Shown: positions 1 to 9,321, numbered from the stretch's first letter. The stretch: 44,503 nucleotides of DNA from Brevibacillus centrosporus (GCF_003710815.1 NZ_RHHP01000048.1:1-44503); one strand, 5' to 3'. The notes: generated by a model not told the origin, from the letters alone. Made by a program: numbers and translations.

Positions 1-21
1 AAGGCTTTCTCAACAATCTGA

Positions 22-50
22 AGAGAGCTTCATGCTCTCTTTTTCTTCTT
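22..50 (+). terminator. Rho-independent terminator of an upstream gene
   Basis: A perfect 7-bp stem (AGAGAGC/GCTCTCT, 22-28 and 34-40) with a 5-nt loop is followed by a T-rich tail. It probably ends a gene lying left of the window and isolates the ABC transporter operon that follows. Confidence 0.8.
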
Positions 51-110
51 TTAAAAATGTTTTAAGCGTGTTAAAATTAGAAAAAATTTTTAAGGGGGTT
101 TATTGATCAA

Positions 111-1163
111 ATGTTCAAACAAAAGAAAACAGTAAAAATGATGAAGAGTTTTTTATTTCCCTTGTTGCTTTTGTCCGTCACCGCGTGTGGACAGCAAAGC
201 GCCACTCCGGCTAACAACCAAAGCACGACACCTGCAGCAAGCACGCAGGAAGCTCCTGCTGCCGACAAGCAGCTGACAATTGGGATCTCCCAATTCGTTG
301 AGCATCCAGCGTTGGACGCAGCACGTGAAGGCTTTGTGGCACAGCTCGCGAAAAACGGCTACGAGGATGGCAAGCAAATCAAAATCGATCTGAAATCTGC
401 GCAAGCAAGCATGGATACAGCGATCTCCATCGCACAAAAATTCGAAGCTGACAAAGTAGACCTGGTGCTGGCAATCGCAACACCAACGGCGCAAGCGGCA
501 GCGCAAACAAGCAAAGAAATTCCGATCCTTTTCACAGCGGTTACGGATCCAGTAGAAGCAGGGCTCGTAAAATCCATGGAAAAACCAGAAGGCAACGTAA
601 CAGGTACTTCTGACATGAACCCAGTGGAAGAGCAGCTGAAGCTGATCAAGGAAATGAAAGCTGATGCAAAAACAGTAGGAATTATCTACAGCTCCGGAGA
701 AGTAAACTCCAAGGTACAAGTAGACGCAGCCAAAGCGGTTGCAGACAAGCTGGGCTTGACAATCCAAGAAGCTGCTATCACTAGCGCTACAGAAGTGAAG
801 CAGGCTGCTGAGTCTATGGTTGGCAAAGTAGATGCTTACTACATTCCGACAGACAACATGGTCGTTTCCTCCATCGCTGCTGTACTGGGTGTTGCCGAAT
901 CTCAAAAAATTCCAGTGATTGCTGGTGAAGAAAACTCCGTGAAGAGCGGAGCGATCGCTACTTACGGTATCGACTACACCAAGCTGGGTGCACAAACGGC
1001 TGACATGGCTGTGAAAATCCTGAAAGGCGAAGCAAAGCCAGGCGATATGCCAGTGGAAATGCAAGCCGATATGAAATTGGTATTGAATAAGAAAGCTGCG
1101 GAAAAAATGGGAGTGACCATTCCGCAAGCGATGCTCGACCGCGCAGGAGAAGTGGTAGAGTAA
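111..1163 (+). CDS. ABC transporter substrate-binding lipoprotein, TrpX type (COG2984)
   Basis: This 350-aa lipoprotein is the extracellular solute receptor of an ABC importer. The N-terminus is basic, then hydrophobic, and ends in the lipobox VTAC with the lipidated Cys at residue 26. A linker rich in Ala, Thr and Gln follows, then a periplasmic-binding fold of the ABC_sub_bind family (PF04392). The start at 111 has the ribosome site AAGGGGG about 12 nt upstream; ATG 138 would also give a signal peptide but has no good site. The permease and ATPase genes follow in the same operon. Family members import tryptophan, tyrosine or other small molecules. No T-box or riboswitch is visible upstream, so the substrate is not indicated. 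Confidence 0.9.
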   Translation: MFKQKKTVKMMKSFLFPLLLLSVTACGQQSATPANNQSTTPAASTQEAPAADKQLTIGISQFVEHPALDAAREGFVAQLAKNGYEDGKQIKIDLKSAQASMDTAISIAQKFEADKVDLVLAIATPTAQAAAQTSKEIPILFTAVTDPVEAGLVKSMEKPEGNVTGTSDMNPVEEQLKLIKEMKADAKTVGIIYSSGEVNSKVQVDAAKAVADKLGLTIQEAAITSATEVKQAAESMVGKVDAYYIPTDNMVVSSIAAVLGVAESQKIPVIAGEENSVKSGAIATYGIDYTKLGAQTADMAVKILKGEAKPGDMPVEMQADMKLVLNKKAAEKMGVTIPQAMLDRAGEVVE

Positions 1164-1191
1164 TACATGCAGTAACGGGAGGACTTCTTCT

Positions 1192-2121
1192 ATGAATCTG
1201 GCAATAATGGGAGCAATCGAACAGGGCTTGCTATTCGGAATATTGGCCCTGGGCGTCTATTTAACTTTTCGCATTCTGAACGTACCTGATTTGACCGTAG
1301 ACGGTAGCTTTGCCTTGGGCGGCGCGATCGCAGCGAAGTTTATCATTGATGGAACCAATCCTTACCTTGCTACTTTGCTGGCTTTTGTAGTCGGCGGTGT
1401 GGCAGGTGCCTTTACCGGCGTCCTGCATACGAAAGGGAAGGTAAATGCCCTCTTGGCTGGGATCCTGACCATGATCGCGCTGTATTCGATCAATCTGCGC
1501 ATCATGGGGAAAGCCAACCTGCCGCTGTTGCGCGAAGACACCTTGTTCACCTATGTGAAGGATCTGAGCGTTCCAAACCTGGCTGTTGGCGGAGTGACGA
1601 TCCTCACCGGTGTGGCTATCGTGTTCCTGGTAGGAGTGTTGGTTCTGAAGCTGGCAATCGACTGGTTCCTGCATACGGATCTGGGTCTGGATCTGCGAGC
1701 AACGGGTGACAATCCGAAAATGATCCGCAGCTTCGGGGTGAACACCGATACGACAACGATCGTCGGTCTGGCGCTCTCTAACGGTCTGGTCGCGGTTTCC
1801 GGTGCGTGGGTAGCCCAGTATCAGGGCTTTGCCGACGTCGGAATGGGGATCGGGATGATTGTGATTGGTCTTGCTTCTGTTATTGTCGGGGAAGTCTTGT
1901 TTGGAAGTTCCTCGATCTTTAGAGTGACACTCGCTGTCATTTTAGGTTCGATCGTCTATCGTCTCGTGATCGCATTGGCTCTGCAGGCGGGTCTGAATCC
2001 GTCCGATATGAAGCTGATTACTGCCTTGATCGTTATCATCGCTTTGACCGTACCGACGATTGCCAAAGCTGTTTGGAAGAAACCGGTACGTGCGATGAAG
2101 GGAGGATCTGGCGATGCTTAA
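1192..2121 (+). CDS. ABC transporter permease, TrpY type (COG4120)
   Basis: A 309-aa integral membrane protein with about eight to nine hydrophobic segments, of the branched-chain-amino-acid/ribose permease superfamily (BPD_transp_2). The N-terminal stretch GLLFGILALGVYLTFRIL and a glycine-rich late segment are typical of COG4120 permeases paired with PF04392 receptors. It lies 28 nt downstream of the receptor gene with a GGGAGGAC site before the ATG, and overlaps the ATPase gene by 8 nt, so the three are one operon. It would form the membrane channel, probably as a dimer. Confidence 0.9.
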   Translation: MNLAIMGAIEQGLLFGILALGVYLTFRILNVPDLTVDGSFALGGAIAAKFIIDGTNPYLATLLAFVVGGVAGAFTGVLHTKGKVNALLAGILTMIALYSINLRIMGKANLPLLREDTLFTYVKDLSVPNLAVGGVTILTGVAIVFLVGVLVLKLAIDWFLHTDLGLDLRATGDNPKMIRSFGVNTDTTTIVGLALSNGLVAVSGAWVAQYQGFADVGMGIGMIVIGLASVIVGEVLFGSSSIFRVTLAVILGSIVYRLVIALALQAGLNPSDMKLITALIVIIALTVPTIAKAVWKKPVRAMKGGSGDA

Positions 2122-2911
2122 AATTTCAGGCGTAAATAAAGTTTTTAACGCGGGCACCGTCAATGAAAAAATTGCCCTGCGCAATGTCAATCTGGATGTG
2201 AAACGTGGCGAATTCATTACGGTCATCGGGAGTAACGGGGCCGGGAAATCGACAATGATGAATATGATTTCCGGTGGCATGCTGCCGGATGAAGGTACCA
2301 TCACCATCGATGGGAAAAATGTAACGAAGCTGGGTGAGCATCAACGTGCCAGCCTAATCGGTCGCGTGTTCCAGGACCCGATGGCAGGGACAGCGCCAAA
2401 CATGACAATCGAAGAAAACTTGGCGATTGCTCTGGCACGCGGTCAAGGACGTAAGCTTTCTTTCGGGGTGAATAACCACAAGCGGGAGCTGTTCCGCGAG
2501 CAGCTGAAGCAGCTGGATCAAGGTCTGGAGAACCGCTTGAAAACAAAGGTAGGCTTTCTGTCCGGCGGTCAACGTCAGGCACTCAGTCTCTTGATGGCGA
2601 CGTTCACAGAGCCAAAGATCCTTCTCCTCGATGAGCATACGGCGGCGCTCGACCCGAAACGGGCACAGCTGATTGTCGATCTGACGGAGAAGATCGTCGA
2701 ACGCTATTCACTGACGACGATCATGGTGACACACAATATGGAGCAGGCGCTCAACATGGGGAATCGTTTGCTCATGCTGCATGATGGCGGGATTATTCTC
2801 GACATCCCAGATGAGAAAAAACGTACCATGAAGCCGCAAGATCTGCTCCGAGCTTTTGAAACCGCTCGTGGCGGAGAAAGCTTCAACGAAGACCGCTTCT
2901 TGCTTACCTAA
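2114..2911 (+). CDS. ABC transporter ATP-binding protein, TrpZ type (COG1101)
   Basis: This 265-aa ATPase energises the importer. Walker A is GSNGAGKST at residues 39-47. The signature LSGGQRQ and the Walker B ILLLDE followed by HTAALDP are intact, and a switch His sits in VTHNMEQ. The start overlaps the permease stop by 8 nt, indicating translational coupling. Length and motifs match COG1101 ATPases, which pair with the COG2984 receptor and COG4120 permease. A strong terminator follows directly. Confidence 0.93.
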   Translation: MLKISGVNKVFNAGTVNEKIALRNVNLDVKRGEFITVIGSNGAGKSTMMNMISGGMLPDEGTITIDGKNVTKLGEHQRASLIGRVFQDPMAGTAPNMTIEENLAIALARGQGRKLSFGVNNHKRELFREQLKQLDQGLENRLKTKVGFLSGGQRQALSLLMATFTEPKILLLDEHTAALDPKRAQLIVDLTEKIVERYSLTTIMVTHNMEQALNMGNRLLMLHDGGIILDIPDEKKRTMKPQDLLRAFETARGGESFNEDRFLLT

Positions 2912-2917
2912 AAGCCA

Positions 2918-2960
2918 AACATCCCGATTCCATGAAAGTGTGGATCGGGATGTTTTTTTT
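2918..2960. terminator. Bidirectional terminator between ABC operon and MFS gene
   Basis: A long stem built on ACATCCCGAT and ATCGGGATGT is followed by eight T on the plus strand. On the minus strand it also ends in a T-rich tail, so it can serve the convergent MFS gene. Confidence 0.85.
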
Positions 2961-2990
2961 ATGCTGGAAGCTGTCCAACCGCAGAATCGT

Positions 2991-4205
2991 CTACGAGTGG
3001 ACGAGCTTCTTTTCTATTTTGCGAAAGTAGGCATACATCGCGCAGCCGCCGAGGAAGAGAACCATCGCGATGATGAAGAACAGGGTAGGGCCGCCGAAAT
3101 GAAGCAAGACCAAGCTGCCAAGGTACGGTCCACAGGTGCGGGAAATGTCCCAATGTGTCCCAGTGATCGCAAAGTAGCGGCCTCGCATGGCTGGTGGCGC
3201 CATTTTCGAAACGAAGGTTAGCAGCTGCGTGAGACCAACGCTTTCTCCGAGTACCCATACCAGCTGTAGGGCGATGAGGACGGGCAAGGAATCGGTGAAC
3301 CCATAGCCGAGAGCTACGAGTAGAAAGCAAAGGTAGGAGCCGCCGATTAACAGACGTGTCGGCAAGTGCTGCGTAATTTTGACCAGCCAAAATTCGAGAC
3401 AGATCAGGAGCACGCCTTTGATTGAAACCAAGGTAGCCAATGTTTGCAAATAATTCGGTATGCTTTGCTTAAAATGAAGCTGCAGATTCGTTTCCATTTG
3501 GGCGTAGAACAAGCTGATGGGCACCGACAGCAGCATGATCGCAAAGGCTGGGCGGTACGCGTGCCAAGTGCTTTTCTCATGCGCTGCTGAATGTTCTTCG
3601 GACGTAGCGGGAGAAGGCTCTGCATGGGGGACTTTTCTCCACAGGGCTGCCGCATACAGGAACAGTGAAGCAGCAGTAAACAAAAAGGCAAGAGCAGGTT
3701 CGTATCGGTAGAGGAGAACACCTGCGAGCGGCCCGAGTACGGCGCCGATGCTGCTTGCAGTGTTGAGTAAGGCAAAGGAGCCAGCCATCTGATCCTCTGG
3801 GATGGAATCGGCGAGATGAGCCCGACTGGCTGGAATGAACAAGGAGCGCCCTGCCCCGTTCAAGACGTAGAGCAAGCCAAAGGCGGCCATCGAGTCTGCC
3901 CAAGCCATTCCGAGCATAGCTGCTCCTTGTATGAGAAGGGACACGAGCATTACACTCTTTCGGCGGAAGCGGTCTGTCAGCCCACCGGCAAACAGCGTAA
4001 GCAGTATTTCGGAAAAAGGCTGCAGCCCAATAATGAGCATGGTCATGGTAATGGACCCGCCAATGTGTTCACTGAGATACAGGACCAAAAATGGAGCAAT
4101 CATGGCGCTGGACAGAGAAGTCAGTGTTTCTCCAAACAGCCGAACCCATAAGATAGGCGGATAAGTGGCGATCAGGCGTCTGAGGCAAAGAGGAATGTCA
4201 TTCAT
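2991..4205 (-). CDS. MFS transporter, drug or sugar efflux type
   Basis: A 404-aa major facilitator protein with about twelve hydrophobic helices. The cytoplasmic loop after helix 2 carries GGLTDRFRRKSVM, the MFS motif A. The start is the ATG at 4205 (MNDIPLCLRR), which has an AAAGGA site 9 nt upstream; longer readings extend into the neighbouring regulator region without a site. It is divergent from an SgrR-type regulator, as SetA is in Escherichia coli, so it may export a sugar or related metabolite under that regulator's control. The substrate is not evident from the sequence. Confidence 0.87.
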   Translation of the reverse strand: MNDIPLCLRRLIATYPPILWVRLFGETLTSLSSAMIAPFLVLYLSEHIGGSITMTMLIIGLQPFSEILLTLFAGGLTDRFRRKSVMLVSLLIQGAAMLGMAWADSMAAFGLLYVLNGAGRSLFIPASRAHLADSIPEDQMAGSFALLNTASSIGAVLGPLAGVLLYRYEPALAFLFTAASLFLYAAALWRKVPHAEPSPATSEEHSAAHEKSTWHAYRPAFAIMLLSVPISLFYAQMETNLQLHFKQSIPNYLQTLATLVSIKGVLLICLEFWLVKITQHLPTRLLIGGSYLCFLLVALGYGFTDSLPVLIALQLVWVLGESVGLTQLLTFVSKMAPPAMRGRYFAITGTHWDISRTCGPYLGSLVLLHFGGPTLFFIIAMVLFLGGCAMYAYFRKIEKKLVHS

Positions 4206-4260
4206 GGCGAGTATCCTTTCTTTCTGCTGCGGGAAATGGTTTCGTCCCATTTTACGTTGG

Positions 4261-4266
4261 TATAAT
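4261..4266 (+). promoter_or_regulatory. -10 element of the SgrR-type regulator gene
   Basis: A perfect TATAAT lies 70 bp upstream of the regulator ATG in the divergent intergenic region. No good -35 hexamer is seen at 17 bp, so the promoter may be activator-assisted or weak. Confidence 0.55.
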
Positions 4267-4335
4267 GAGGAGAAAAAGCGTACGATTAGGACGCAAAGTT
4301 TTTCATGTTTTTCGGAAAGAATTGGTGGTGATCCT

Positions 4336-6153
4336 ATGCAATTGGTCGAACAATACACACGCTTGTTTGCGGGTTTGTCAAATAAAGAGCTGGGACTGCC
4401 GCAGGAAATCGCTTTGGCGGAAGTGGCGGCCATTCTGTTTTGTACACAGCGCAATGCTACGTGGACGTTAAAAAAGATGCAAAATCATGGCTGGCTGCAG
4501 TGGCAACCGGGGCGAGGGAGAGGAAAACGCTCCATGCTCACTTGTCATTTGGCTCCACAGGATCTGGTGATGTCGGCAGCCAAGGAGCTCGTTCAAAAAG
4601 GCGAGATTCACACTTCTCGACAGCTGATCCAGCAGTATCAAAGGGAGTGGGCAGGATTGGAGGAGGCCTATTCCTTGTGGATGAGCAGTCAGTTTGGGCT
4701 TCGCGTTTCCAGGGAAAAGGCAAAGGAAAGGGGACAAGGGGGGCGCATCGATACCTTGCGCTTTTTTGTGGATCGACCGTTTCGCTGTCTCGATCCCATA
4801 CGGGTCCTGCTGCGTTCACAGACGCATGTGGTCAAACACGTTTTTGATACGTTGGTCCGTTTTGATCCCGTCACGAGAACGGTTGTCGGAGCGCTCGCTT
4901 TTTACTGGGAATCGGATGAAAGCGGTGTCGAATGGACTTTTTGTTTGCGCAAAGGGGTTTTGTTTCATCATGGCAGATCGCTCACTGCGGATGATGTGTG
5001 CTATTCGTTGGAACGAAGCTCAGGAGCAGAATCGAGACATCGCTGGACGACAGCTTCGATCGAGTCTGTCAAAGCTCTCGACGAGTATACGGTCAAAGTG
5101 ATCTTGCGGCAGCCCGATCGGTTGTTTTTGCATGCCTTGAGCAAAGAATACGCATCGATTGTGCCGCAGGACTATGCCCTGAAGATGGGAGCGGGCTTTG
5201 AGAGCTGGCCGATTGGCACGGGACCTTTTAAAGTCGTGCGCAACGACGACTCCATGCTCGTCCTAGAAGCGTTTCAGCCCTATTTTGCGGGACGCCCGTT
5301 TCTCGATCGGGTAGAGCTGTGGTGCGTACCGGAGATGGAGGCTGGATCGGATGCGGATCAGATGCACCTTTTGCGGTCCGTGGCTGGTGCAGGGATCGCC
5401 CCGACAAGCAAGGAAGGGGAATGGAGAGGCTTTTCTCGCCATGAGCAAAGCTTTCAATACGTCAGTCTTAATGCCAATAAACCTGGACCGCTGAGCCGGA
5501 GGTCTTTTCGTGCAGTACTCGCCGCCATCCTATCTGGAGCCGTGCTTCGAGCGGAGCTGAAAGGGACAAGGCAGCCAGTGGAGGCATGGGGAGATGCCCT
5601 TTCCGATTTGCAGGAGGAGACTAGGCTGCCAGACGCTGTGCTGGATGAGCACGGGGCATTCGGGTACACAGGGGAACCGCTTCTGCTCTGCACCTACCCT
5701 GATCCGGATCATGTGGAAGACGCATGCTGGATTCAAAACAGATGCGCACAATACGGGATCGCCATTGAAATCGTCTATGTTGACCCGGAGGAGCTGGCAC
5801 GTTCGGAGAGGATGCGGGAAGCAGACCTGATCGTGGATAGTGCAAATGTGGACGAGCGGTTGGAGCTGTCTCTTTTGGAGTTTCTCTATGCGGACGCTTT
5901 GAGCATTCGTCATCATCTAGATGAAGAGGGTCGGGAAGAGGTCGAGCAGCAGGTCAGCCGTATGCGTGCTTTGACATCCGATAGGCAGAGTGCGGACACG
6001 ATGAGAGCGATCCTGGGAATACTGCTTGGCCGACATACGTTTGTCCCGCTGTATTCCAACCGAATCGAAATGCGGGCACATACGCAACTGTCCGGAATTT
6101 GTCTGGATGCGTATGGCTGGGTTGACTTTTCCCGAGTGTTCGTTCAGCCATAG
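4336..6153 (+). CDS. SgrR-family transcriptional regulator with solute-binding domain
   Basis: A 605-aa protein with an N-terminal SgrR-type winged helix (about residues 1-110, ending WQPGRGRGKRSMLT) fused to a periplasmic oligopeptide-binding-like domain (SBP_bac_5, about 135-540). The two-domain order, the length and the C-terminal GWVDFSRVF closely parallel E. coli SgrR, which senses sugar-phosphate stress. There is no signal peptide, so the solute-binding domain is used inside the cell as a sensor. The ATG at 4336 follows GGTGGTG. It is divergent from an MFS gene, which is the likely target. No SgrS-like RNA fits in the 130-bp gap. Confidence 0.87.
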   Translation: MQLVEQYTRLFAGLSNKELGLPQEIALAEVAAILFCTQRNATWTLKKMQNHGWLQWQPGRGRGKRSMLTCHLAPQDLVMSAAKELVQKGEIHTSRQLIQQYQREWAGLEEAYSLWMSSQFGLRVSREKAKERGQGGRIDTLRFFVDRPFRCLDPIRVLLRSQTHVVKHVFDTLVRFDPVTRTVVGALAFYWESDESGVEWTFCLRKGVLFHHGRSLTADDVCYSLERSSGAESRHRWTTASIESVKALDEYTVKVILRQPDRLFLHALSKEYASIVPQDYALKMGAGFESWPIGTGPFKVVRNDDSMLVLEAFQPYFAGRPFLDRVELWCVPEMEAGSDADQMHLLRSVAGAGIAPTSKEGEWRGFSRHEQSFQYVSLNANKPGPLSRRSFRAVLAAILSGAVLRAELKGTRQPVEAWGDALSDLQEETRLPDAVLDEHGAFGYTGEPLLLCTYPDPDHVEDACWIQNRCAQYGIAIEIVYVDPEELARSERMREADLIVDSANVDERLELSLLEFLYADALSIRHHLDEEGREEVEQQVSRMRALTSDRQSADTMRAILGILLGRHTFVPLYSNRIEMRAHTQLSGICLDAYGWVDFSRVFVQP

Positions 6154-6280
6154 CTGAAAATTTGTCACATTTTAGTGTGAAACCGCTTTCGTTTTTCAAC
6201 GTATAATTAGACGTAGAGTGATTACCGTTATTAAGAACAAAATCTTATCAGTCAGACAAAACGGTCGAGGGGGAAACGCG

Positions 6281-6706
6281 TTGTACACGAAGATGGAAAA
6301 GGACAAACATATCGTGTTTGCATCCATTCGCTTAATGATCTGCGTAGGTCATGCAGATGGTTATATAGGAAATAAAGAAGTAAGCCGCATTCATGAGCTG
6401 GTGAATTCGGAGCACTTCACCCTCAAGGAGAGACAAATCCTGATGGACGACATGGATTATCCGAAACGTCCGGAAGTGATCGCCGAAGATCTGGTGGATT
6501 TGCCTTTATCCGAAAAGCTGATGATGATGCGCAAGCTGTATCACATGGCGTTAATTGACCGCAAGCTGTCTCCAAAGGAATCCAAGGAGATCGGGAGGAT
6601 TGCTTGCTTGATCGGTATCTCGGAAGAAAAGCAGGCACAGGTAGAGGAATGGATCATCGACGGGATCAAATGGCGGGAACGCTGGGATGATATCGTAGCA
6701 AATTAG
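6281..6706 (+). CDS. TerB-like domain protein
   Basis: A 141-aa all-helical protein. The segment with HADGYIGNKEVSRI and, later, ALIDRKLSPKESKEI shows the two acidic repeats typical of TerB/DjlA-like tellurite-resistance folds. The start is TTG 6281, placed 7 nt after GAGGGGG; ATG 6293 is too far from the site. A TATAAT lies at 6202-6207. No other ter genes flank it, so the role is unknown; the family is linked to membrane stress and metal sensing. Confidence 0.75.
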   Translation: MYTKMEKDKHIVFASIRLMICVGHADGYIGNKEVSRIHELVNSEHFTLKERQILMDDMDYPKRPEVIAEDLVDLPLSEKLMMMRKLYHMALIDRKLSPKESKEIGRIACLIGISEEKQAQVEEWIIDGIKWRERWDDIVAN

Positions 6707-6746
6707 AAAGGGCCCCAAACAAATTGGGGTCCTTTCACCTTTTTTG
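6706..6746 (+). terminator. Terminator after TerB-like gene
   Basis: A 13-bp stem (GAAAGGGCCCCAA with TTGGGGTCCTTTC) is followed by ACC and six T. The surE -10 (TACAAT, 6748-6753) begins immediately after it. Confidence 0.85.
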
Positions 6747-6787
6747 GTACAATAAGGAGAAGGCTAGCGAAAGAGGAGGACAAATCT

Positions 6788-7588
6788 ATGTTGCGGATCT
6801 TGATTACGAACGATGACGGTATTGATGCACTGGGTATCAGACGTCTGACCGAAGCGTTGCTGACACTGGAGGGTGCGGAGATTTACGTCGTTGCACCACA
6901 GGAAGAAAAAAGCGGTGTAGGTCATGGGGTTACCTTTCGCAGTGCATTGGAACCGCAAGAGCACGATTTCTACGGTCTTCCTGTAAAAGCTTGGGCTATT
7001 AACGGCAATCCCGCCGACTGTGTGAAAGCAGCGTACCACCTATTGTTTGAGGACGATCAAAAACCGGATATTGTTTTTTCCGGCATCAATGTCGGTACGA
7101 ATCTGGGACGAGACATCTATTATTCAGGGACGTGCAGCGGCGCCCGTGAGGCGGTCATTCTCGGAATACCTGGCATAGCTCTGTCCTACGATAACTGGTT
7201 TGATCAGGATAACTATGGTGAAGTGGTGGAAATGATCCAGCCACTGATTCAAGAGTTCAGTGAGAAAGCGAAAAAGGGCGAGCTTCCGCAGCAGGTATTC
7301 TGGAATGTGAATATTCCGCACGTGCCGCAAAATGAACTGAAGGGGATCGTGCCGGCTTCCCTGTCGTTGAATCATTATGAAGACAAGTACAATAAGGAAG
7401 GTGCCGGCTACTACCTGGTCCGGGAATATCCGGAAGTCATGCCGCTTGCTGAGCCGTACGATTACGACCTGCTCAAACACGGCTACATCGCGATTACGCC
7501 AGTGCACATTGACGCTACGGACCGCGACCTGCTCAAACAGCTGGATGAGTGGACTTTCATCAAATCCTGGGGGAAACGCGAGGGATAA
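6788..7588 (+). CDS. surE: 5'/3'-nucleotidase SurE
   Basis: A 266-aa cytoplasmic, metal-dependent nucleoside monophosphatase that dephosphorylates 5'- and 3'-nucleotides. The SurE fingerprint is complete: TNDDG at residues 7-11 (metal ligands D9 and D10), Ser42 in EEKSGVGH, NGNPADCV near 72-79, and SGINVGTN with Asn101. The ATG follows AAAGAGGAGG. The next gene starts 3 nt after its stop, so the pair is co-transcribed. Length matches the family. Confidence 0.96.
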   Translation: MLRILITNDDGIDALGIRRLTEALLTLEGAEIYVVAPQEEKSGVGHGVTFRSALEPQEHDFYGLPVKAWAINGNPADCVKAAYHLLFEDDQKPDIVFSGINVGTNLGRDIYYSGTCSGAREAVILGIPGIALSYDNWFDQDNYGEVVEMIQPLIQEFSEKAKKGELPQQVFWNVNIPHVPQNELKGIVPASLSLNHYEDKYNKEGAGYYLVREYPEVMPLAEPYDYDLLKHGYIAITPVHIDATDRDLLKQLDEWTFIKSWGKREG

Positions 7589-7590
7589 AG

Positions 7591-8631
7591 ATGGCAGAGG
7601 AGTACGAGCCACAGATTGAGCCAGATGCAAACAGGCTGTCGCCGAGCACTCAGACCATGGGTGAACGGCTGGATCCTGACCGCTTTTCCGATTTGTACAG
7701 ACTGGCAGGTGACGAAGGGCTTCCCTATTTTGCCCGCCTAAATTCGCAAGGTGTGGTCGAGCTGTACCTTGTCTTCGAATCGGTCGATGCATTTAGCGAG
7801 CAGACGCGGGATGCTGTATCGCTGGAATTCAAGACGTACCAGAACAAACTGCTTGCGGTCATCTGGACGCTTCCTGATCCTCTGGAGCCTTTGGGTTTTC
7901 CACTCAGCTTTGATATTTTGCAAAGGGAAGAACGCCATATGGCACAGGCGATCCTCAGGCAAGAGGCGACCCCTCTGCATTATCTGGCATACGAGGAAGG
8001 GCGCCTGACGCATATTTTTACCGAGTCGATCTCCTTTTCGGCTGAGGAAATCGAGCGTGCGGAGGGAATGATCCGGGCCTTGTTCGAGGGAACGCCAGAA
8101 GTGCTGCCTGAAGCTGCCGAGGTGAGGGAGGAAGAGACTCAGACGATGTCTGGGCTTGCTCTCCCCGCCGAAGTGCTTCAAGAAGAGGGCATCGCCTTTG
8201 TTCTCGATTACAAAAGTATGCTGGAAGCACACGGCGAAGAGGAAGCGCAGCACTTGTTGATGAGGACGGTTCAGCAGGCAGTGTGGGTCATGCGCAGGCA
8301 CGCCCGAAGTGAAGTGAGGGACTCGTCCTTCACCGTTTGGGCAGCTGAGCAGGGTGAGCACCTCTCCCTCGTTGTCACGCCCATGCTCACGGATCTTTTT
8401 GAAGTCATTCACACGTCAGAGGACGAGTCCAATCCATTTGCCCGTTTTCTCATGACTCTACCTGCCTTTATTCAATGCGAGGACGTGCTCCCCATACGCC
8501 TAGGCGCCTTTCCCCTCCTGCGCTATGAAAGAGGCCGTCTCTATCAATTGGAGCTGGATGAAAGTGTACAGGCACGAATGTTCGAACTGTATCAGGAAGC
8601 GTTTTCAGGCAGTGCCAATCCTTATCTATAA
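7591..8631 (+). CDS. Unknown protein co-transcribed with surE
   Basis: A 346-aa acidic, soluble protein with no signal peptide or membrane segment; I do not recognise a family. Two alpha/beta halves are joined by a Glu-rich linker near residues 180-205. ATG 7591 follows GAGGG and sits 3 nt after the surE stop, so translation is probably coupled. Upstream in-frame starts lie inside surE without a site. The context hints at nucleotide or stress metabolism but nothing in the sequence fixes a role. Confidence 0.75.
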   Translation: MAEEYEPQIEPDANRLSPSTQTMGERLDPDRFSDLYRLAGDEGLPYFARLNSQGVVELYLVFESVDAFSEQTRDAVSLEFKTYQNKLLAVIWTLPDPLEPLGFPLSFDILQREERHMAQAILRQEATPLHYLAYEEGRLTHIFTESISFSAEEIERAEGMIRALFEGTPEVLPEAAEVREEETQTMSGLALPAEVLQEEGIAFVLDYKSMLEAHGEEEAQHLLMRTVQQAVWVMRRHARSEVRDSSFTVWAAEQGEHLSLVVTPMLTDLFEVIHTSEDESNPFARFLMTLPAFIQCEDVLPIRLGAFPLLRYERGRLYQLELDESVQARMFELYQEAFSGSANPYL

Positions 8632-8780
8632 TCATGGCAACATTGTGAAAACGGATTTTCATAGGAATGTTTTCGGCTTCGAGGAAATATGGGTAAATAA
8701 GTCAAAATTCAACAAAGGATACGACAAGGAAAACTTCGAAGTAGGTAGGACAGACAATCTGCTGGGGAGAGGTGACAACG

Positions 8781-9269
8781 ATGTACGCTGTTCAACCCGA
8801 TATACTACAGTACGTTTCCGAATGCGCTCACCGTTTTCAAGAGGAGATTGAACAACTGGCTGAGAGTCATGTACTTACGATCGAAGGCGGGCTGCCGGCC
8901 CTGGAGCTGCAGGTCCAGCCCAAATTCCAGGCGTTGTTGGAGTACACGCTGTGGGGCGAGTATGGGGTCGTCGCGATCCACGGTAAGCTGCAGCTGCGAA
9001 ACGAAGAGCTGACTTCCAAGGATCAATTTTCGATCATGATGAAGTTTTCCCTGTCGCACGATCCAAACATAGATATCGAACACAAGAAACAGCGCATCGA
9101 AGAAATTCTCTACGGGGAAGTGGACCTGTTTTGGAACATTCCCCCAGAAGGGCATATCGGGCATGTGGAATTGACGATTCGCTTTTCCTATCAACCGGGT
9201 ACGGGAAGGCTAGGGGAATATGTACGCTGCGTCTTGGGCATCGTAACAGGTAACATGAAGGCCGCCTGA
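8781..9269 (+). CDS. Unknown conserved-looking small protein
   Basis: A 162-aa soluble protein, family not recognised. It begins MYAVQPDIL and is mostly mixed alpha/beta, without Cys clusters or membrane segments. ATG 8781 sits 8 nt after GAGAGG; an in-frame GTG at 8772 overlaps that site and is less likely. A single-gene transcription unit is suggested by the 149-bp gap upstream and the terminator directly downstream. Confidence 0.7.
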   Translation: MYAVQPDILQYVSECAHRFQEEIEQLAESHVLTIEGGLPALELQVQPKFQALLEYTLWGEYGVVAIHGKLQLRNEELTSKDQFSIMMKFSLSHDPNIDIEHKKQRIEEILYGEVDLFWNIPPEGHIGHVELTIRFSYQPGTGRLGEYVRCVLGIVTGNMKAA

Positions 9270-9288
9270 TCACCATAAAATGTAGGAC

Positions 9289-9321
9289 CAAAAAGCTCTC
9301 GAACATAGGAGAGCTTTTTTC
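9289..9321 (+). terminator. Terminator
   Basis: Stem AAAAGCTCTC/GAGAGCTTTT with an 8-nt loop, followed by T residues. It closes the 162-aa gene upstream of thpR. Confidence 0.85.

Noticed and set aside
4206..4335. SgrS-like small RNA between the MFS and SgrR-type genes
   Set aside because: The 130-bp gap is filled by the two control regions and shows no hairpin with a T-run.
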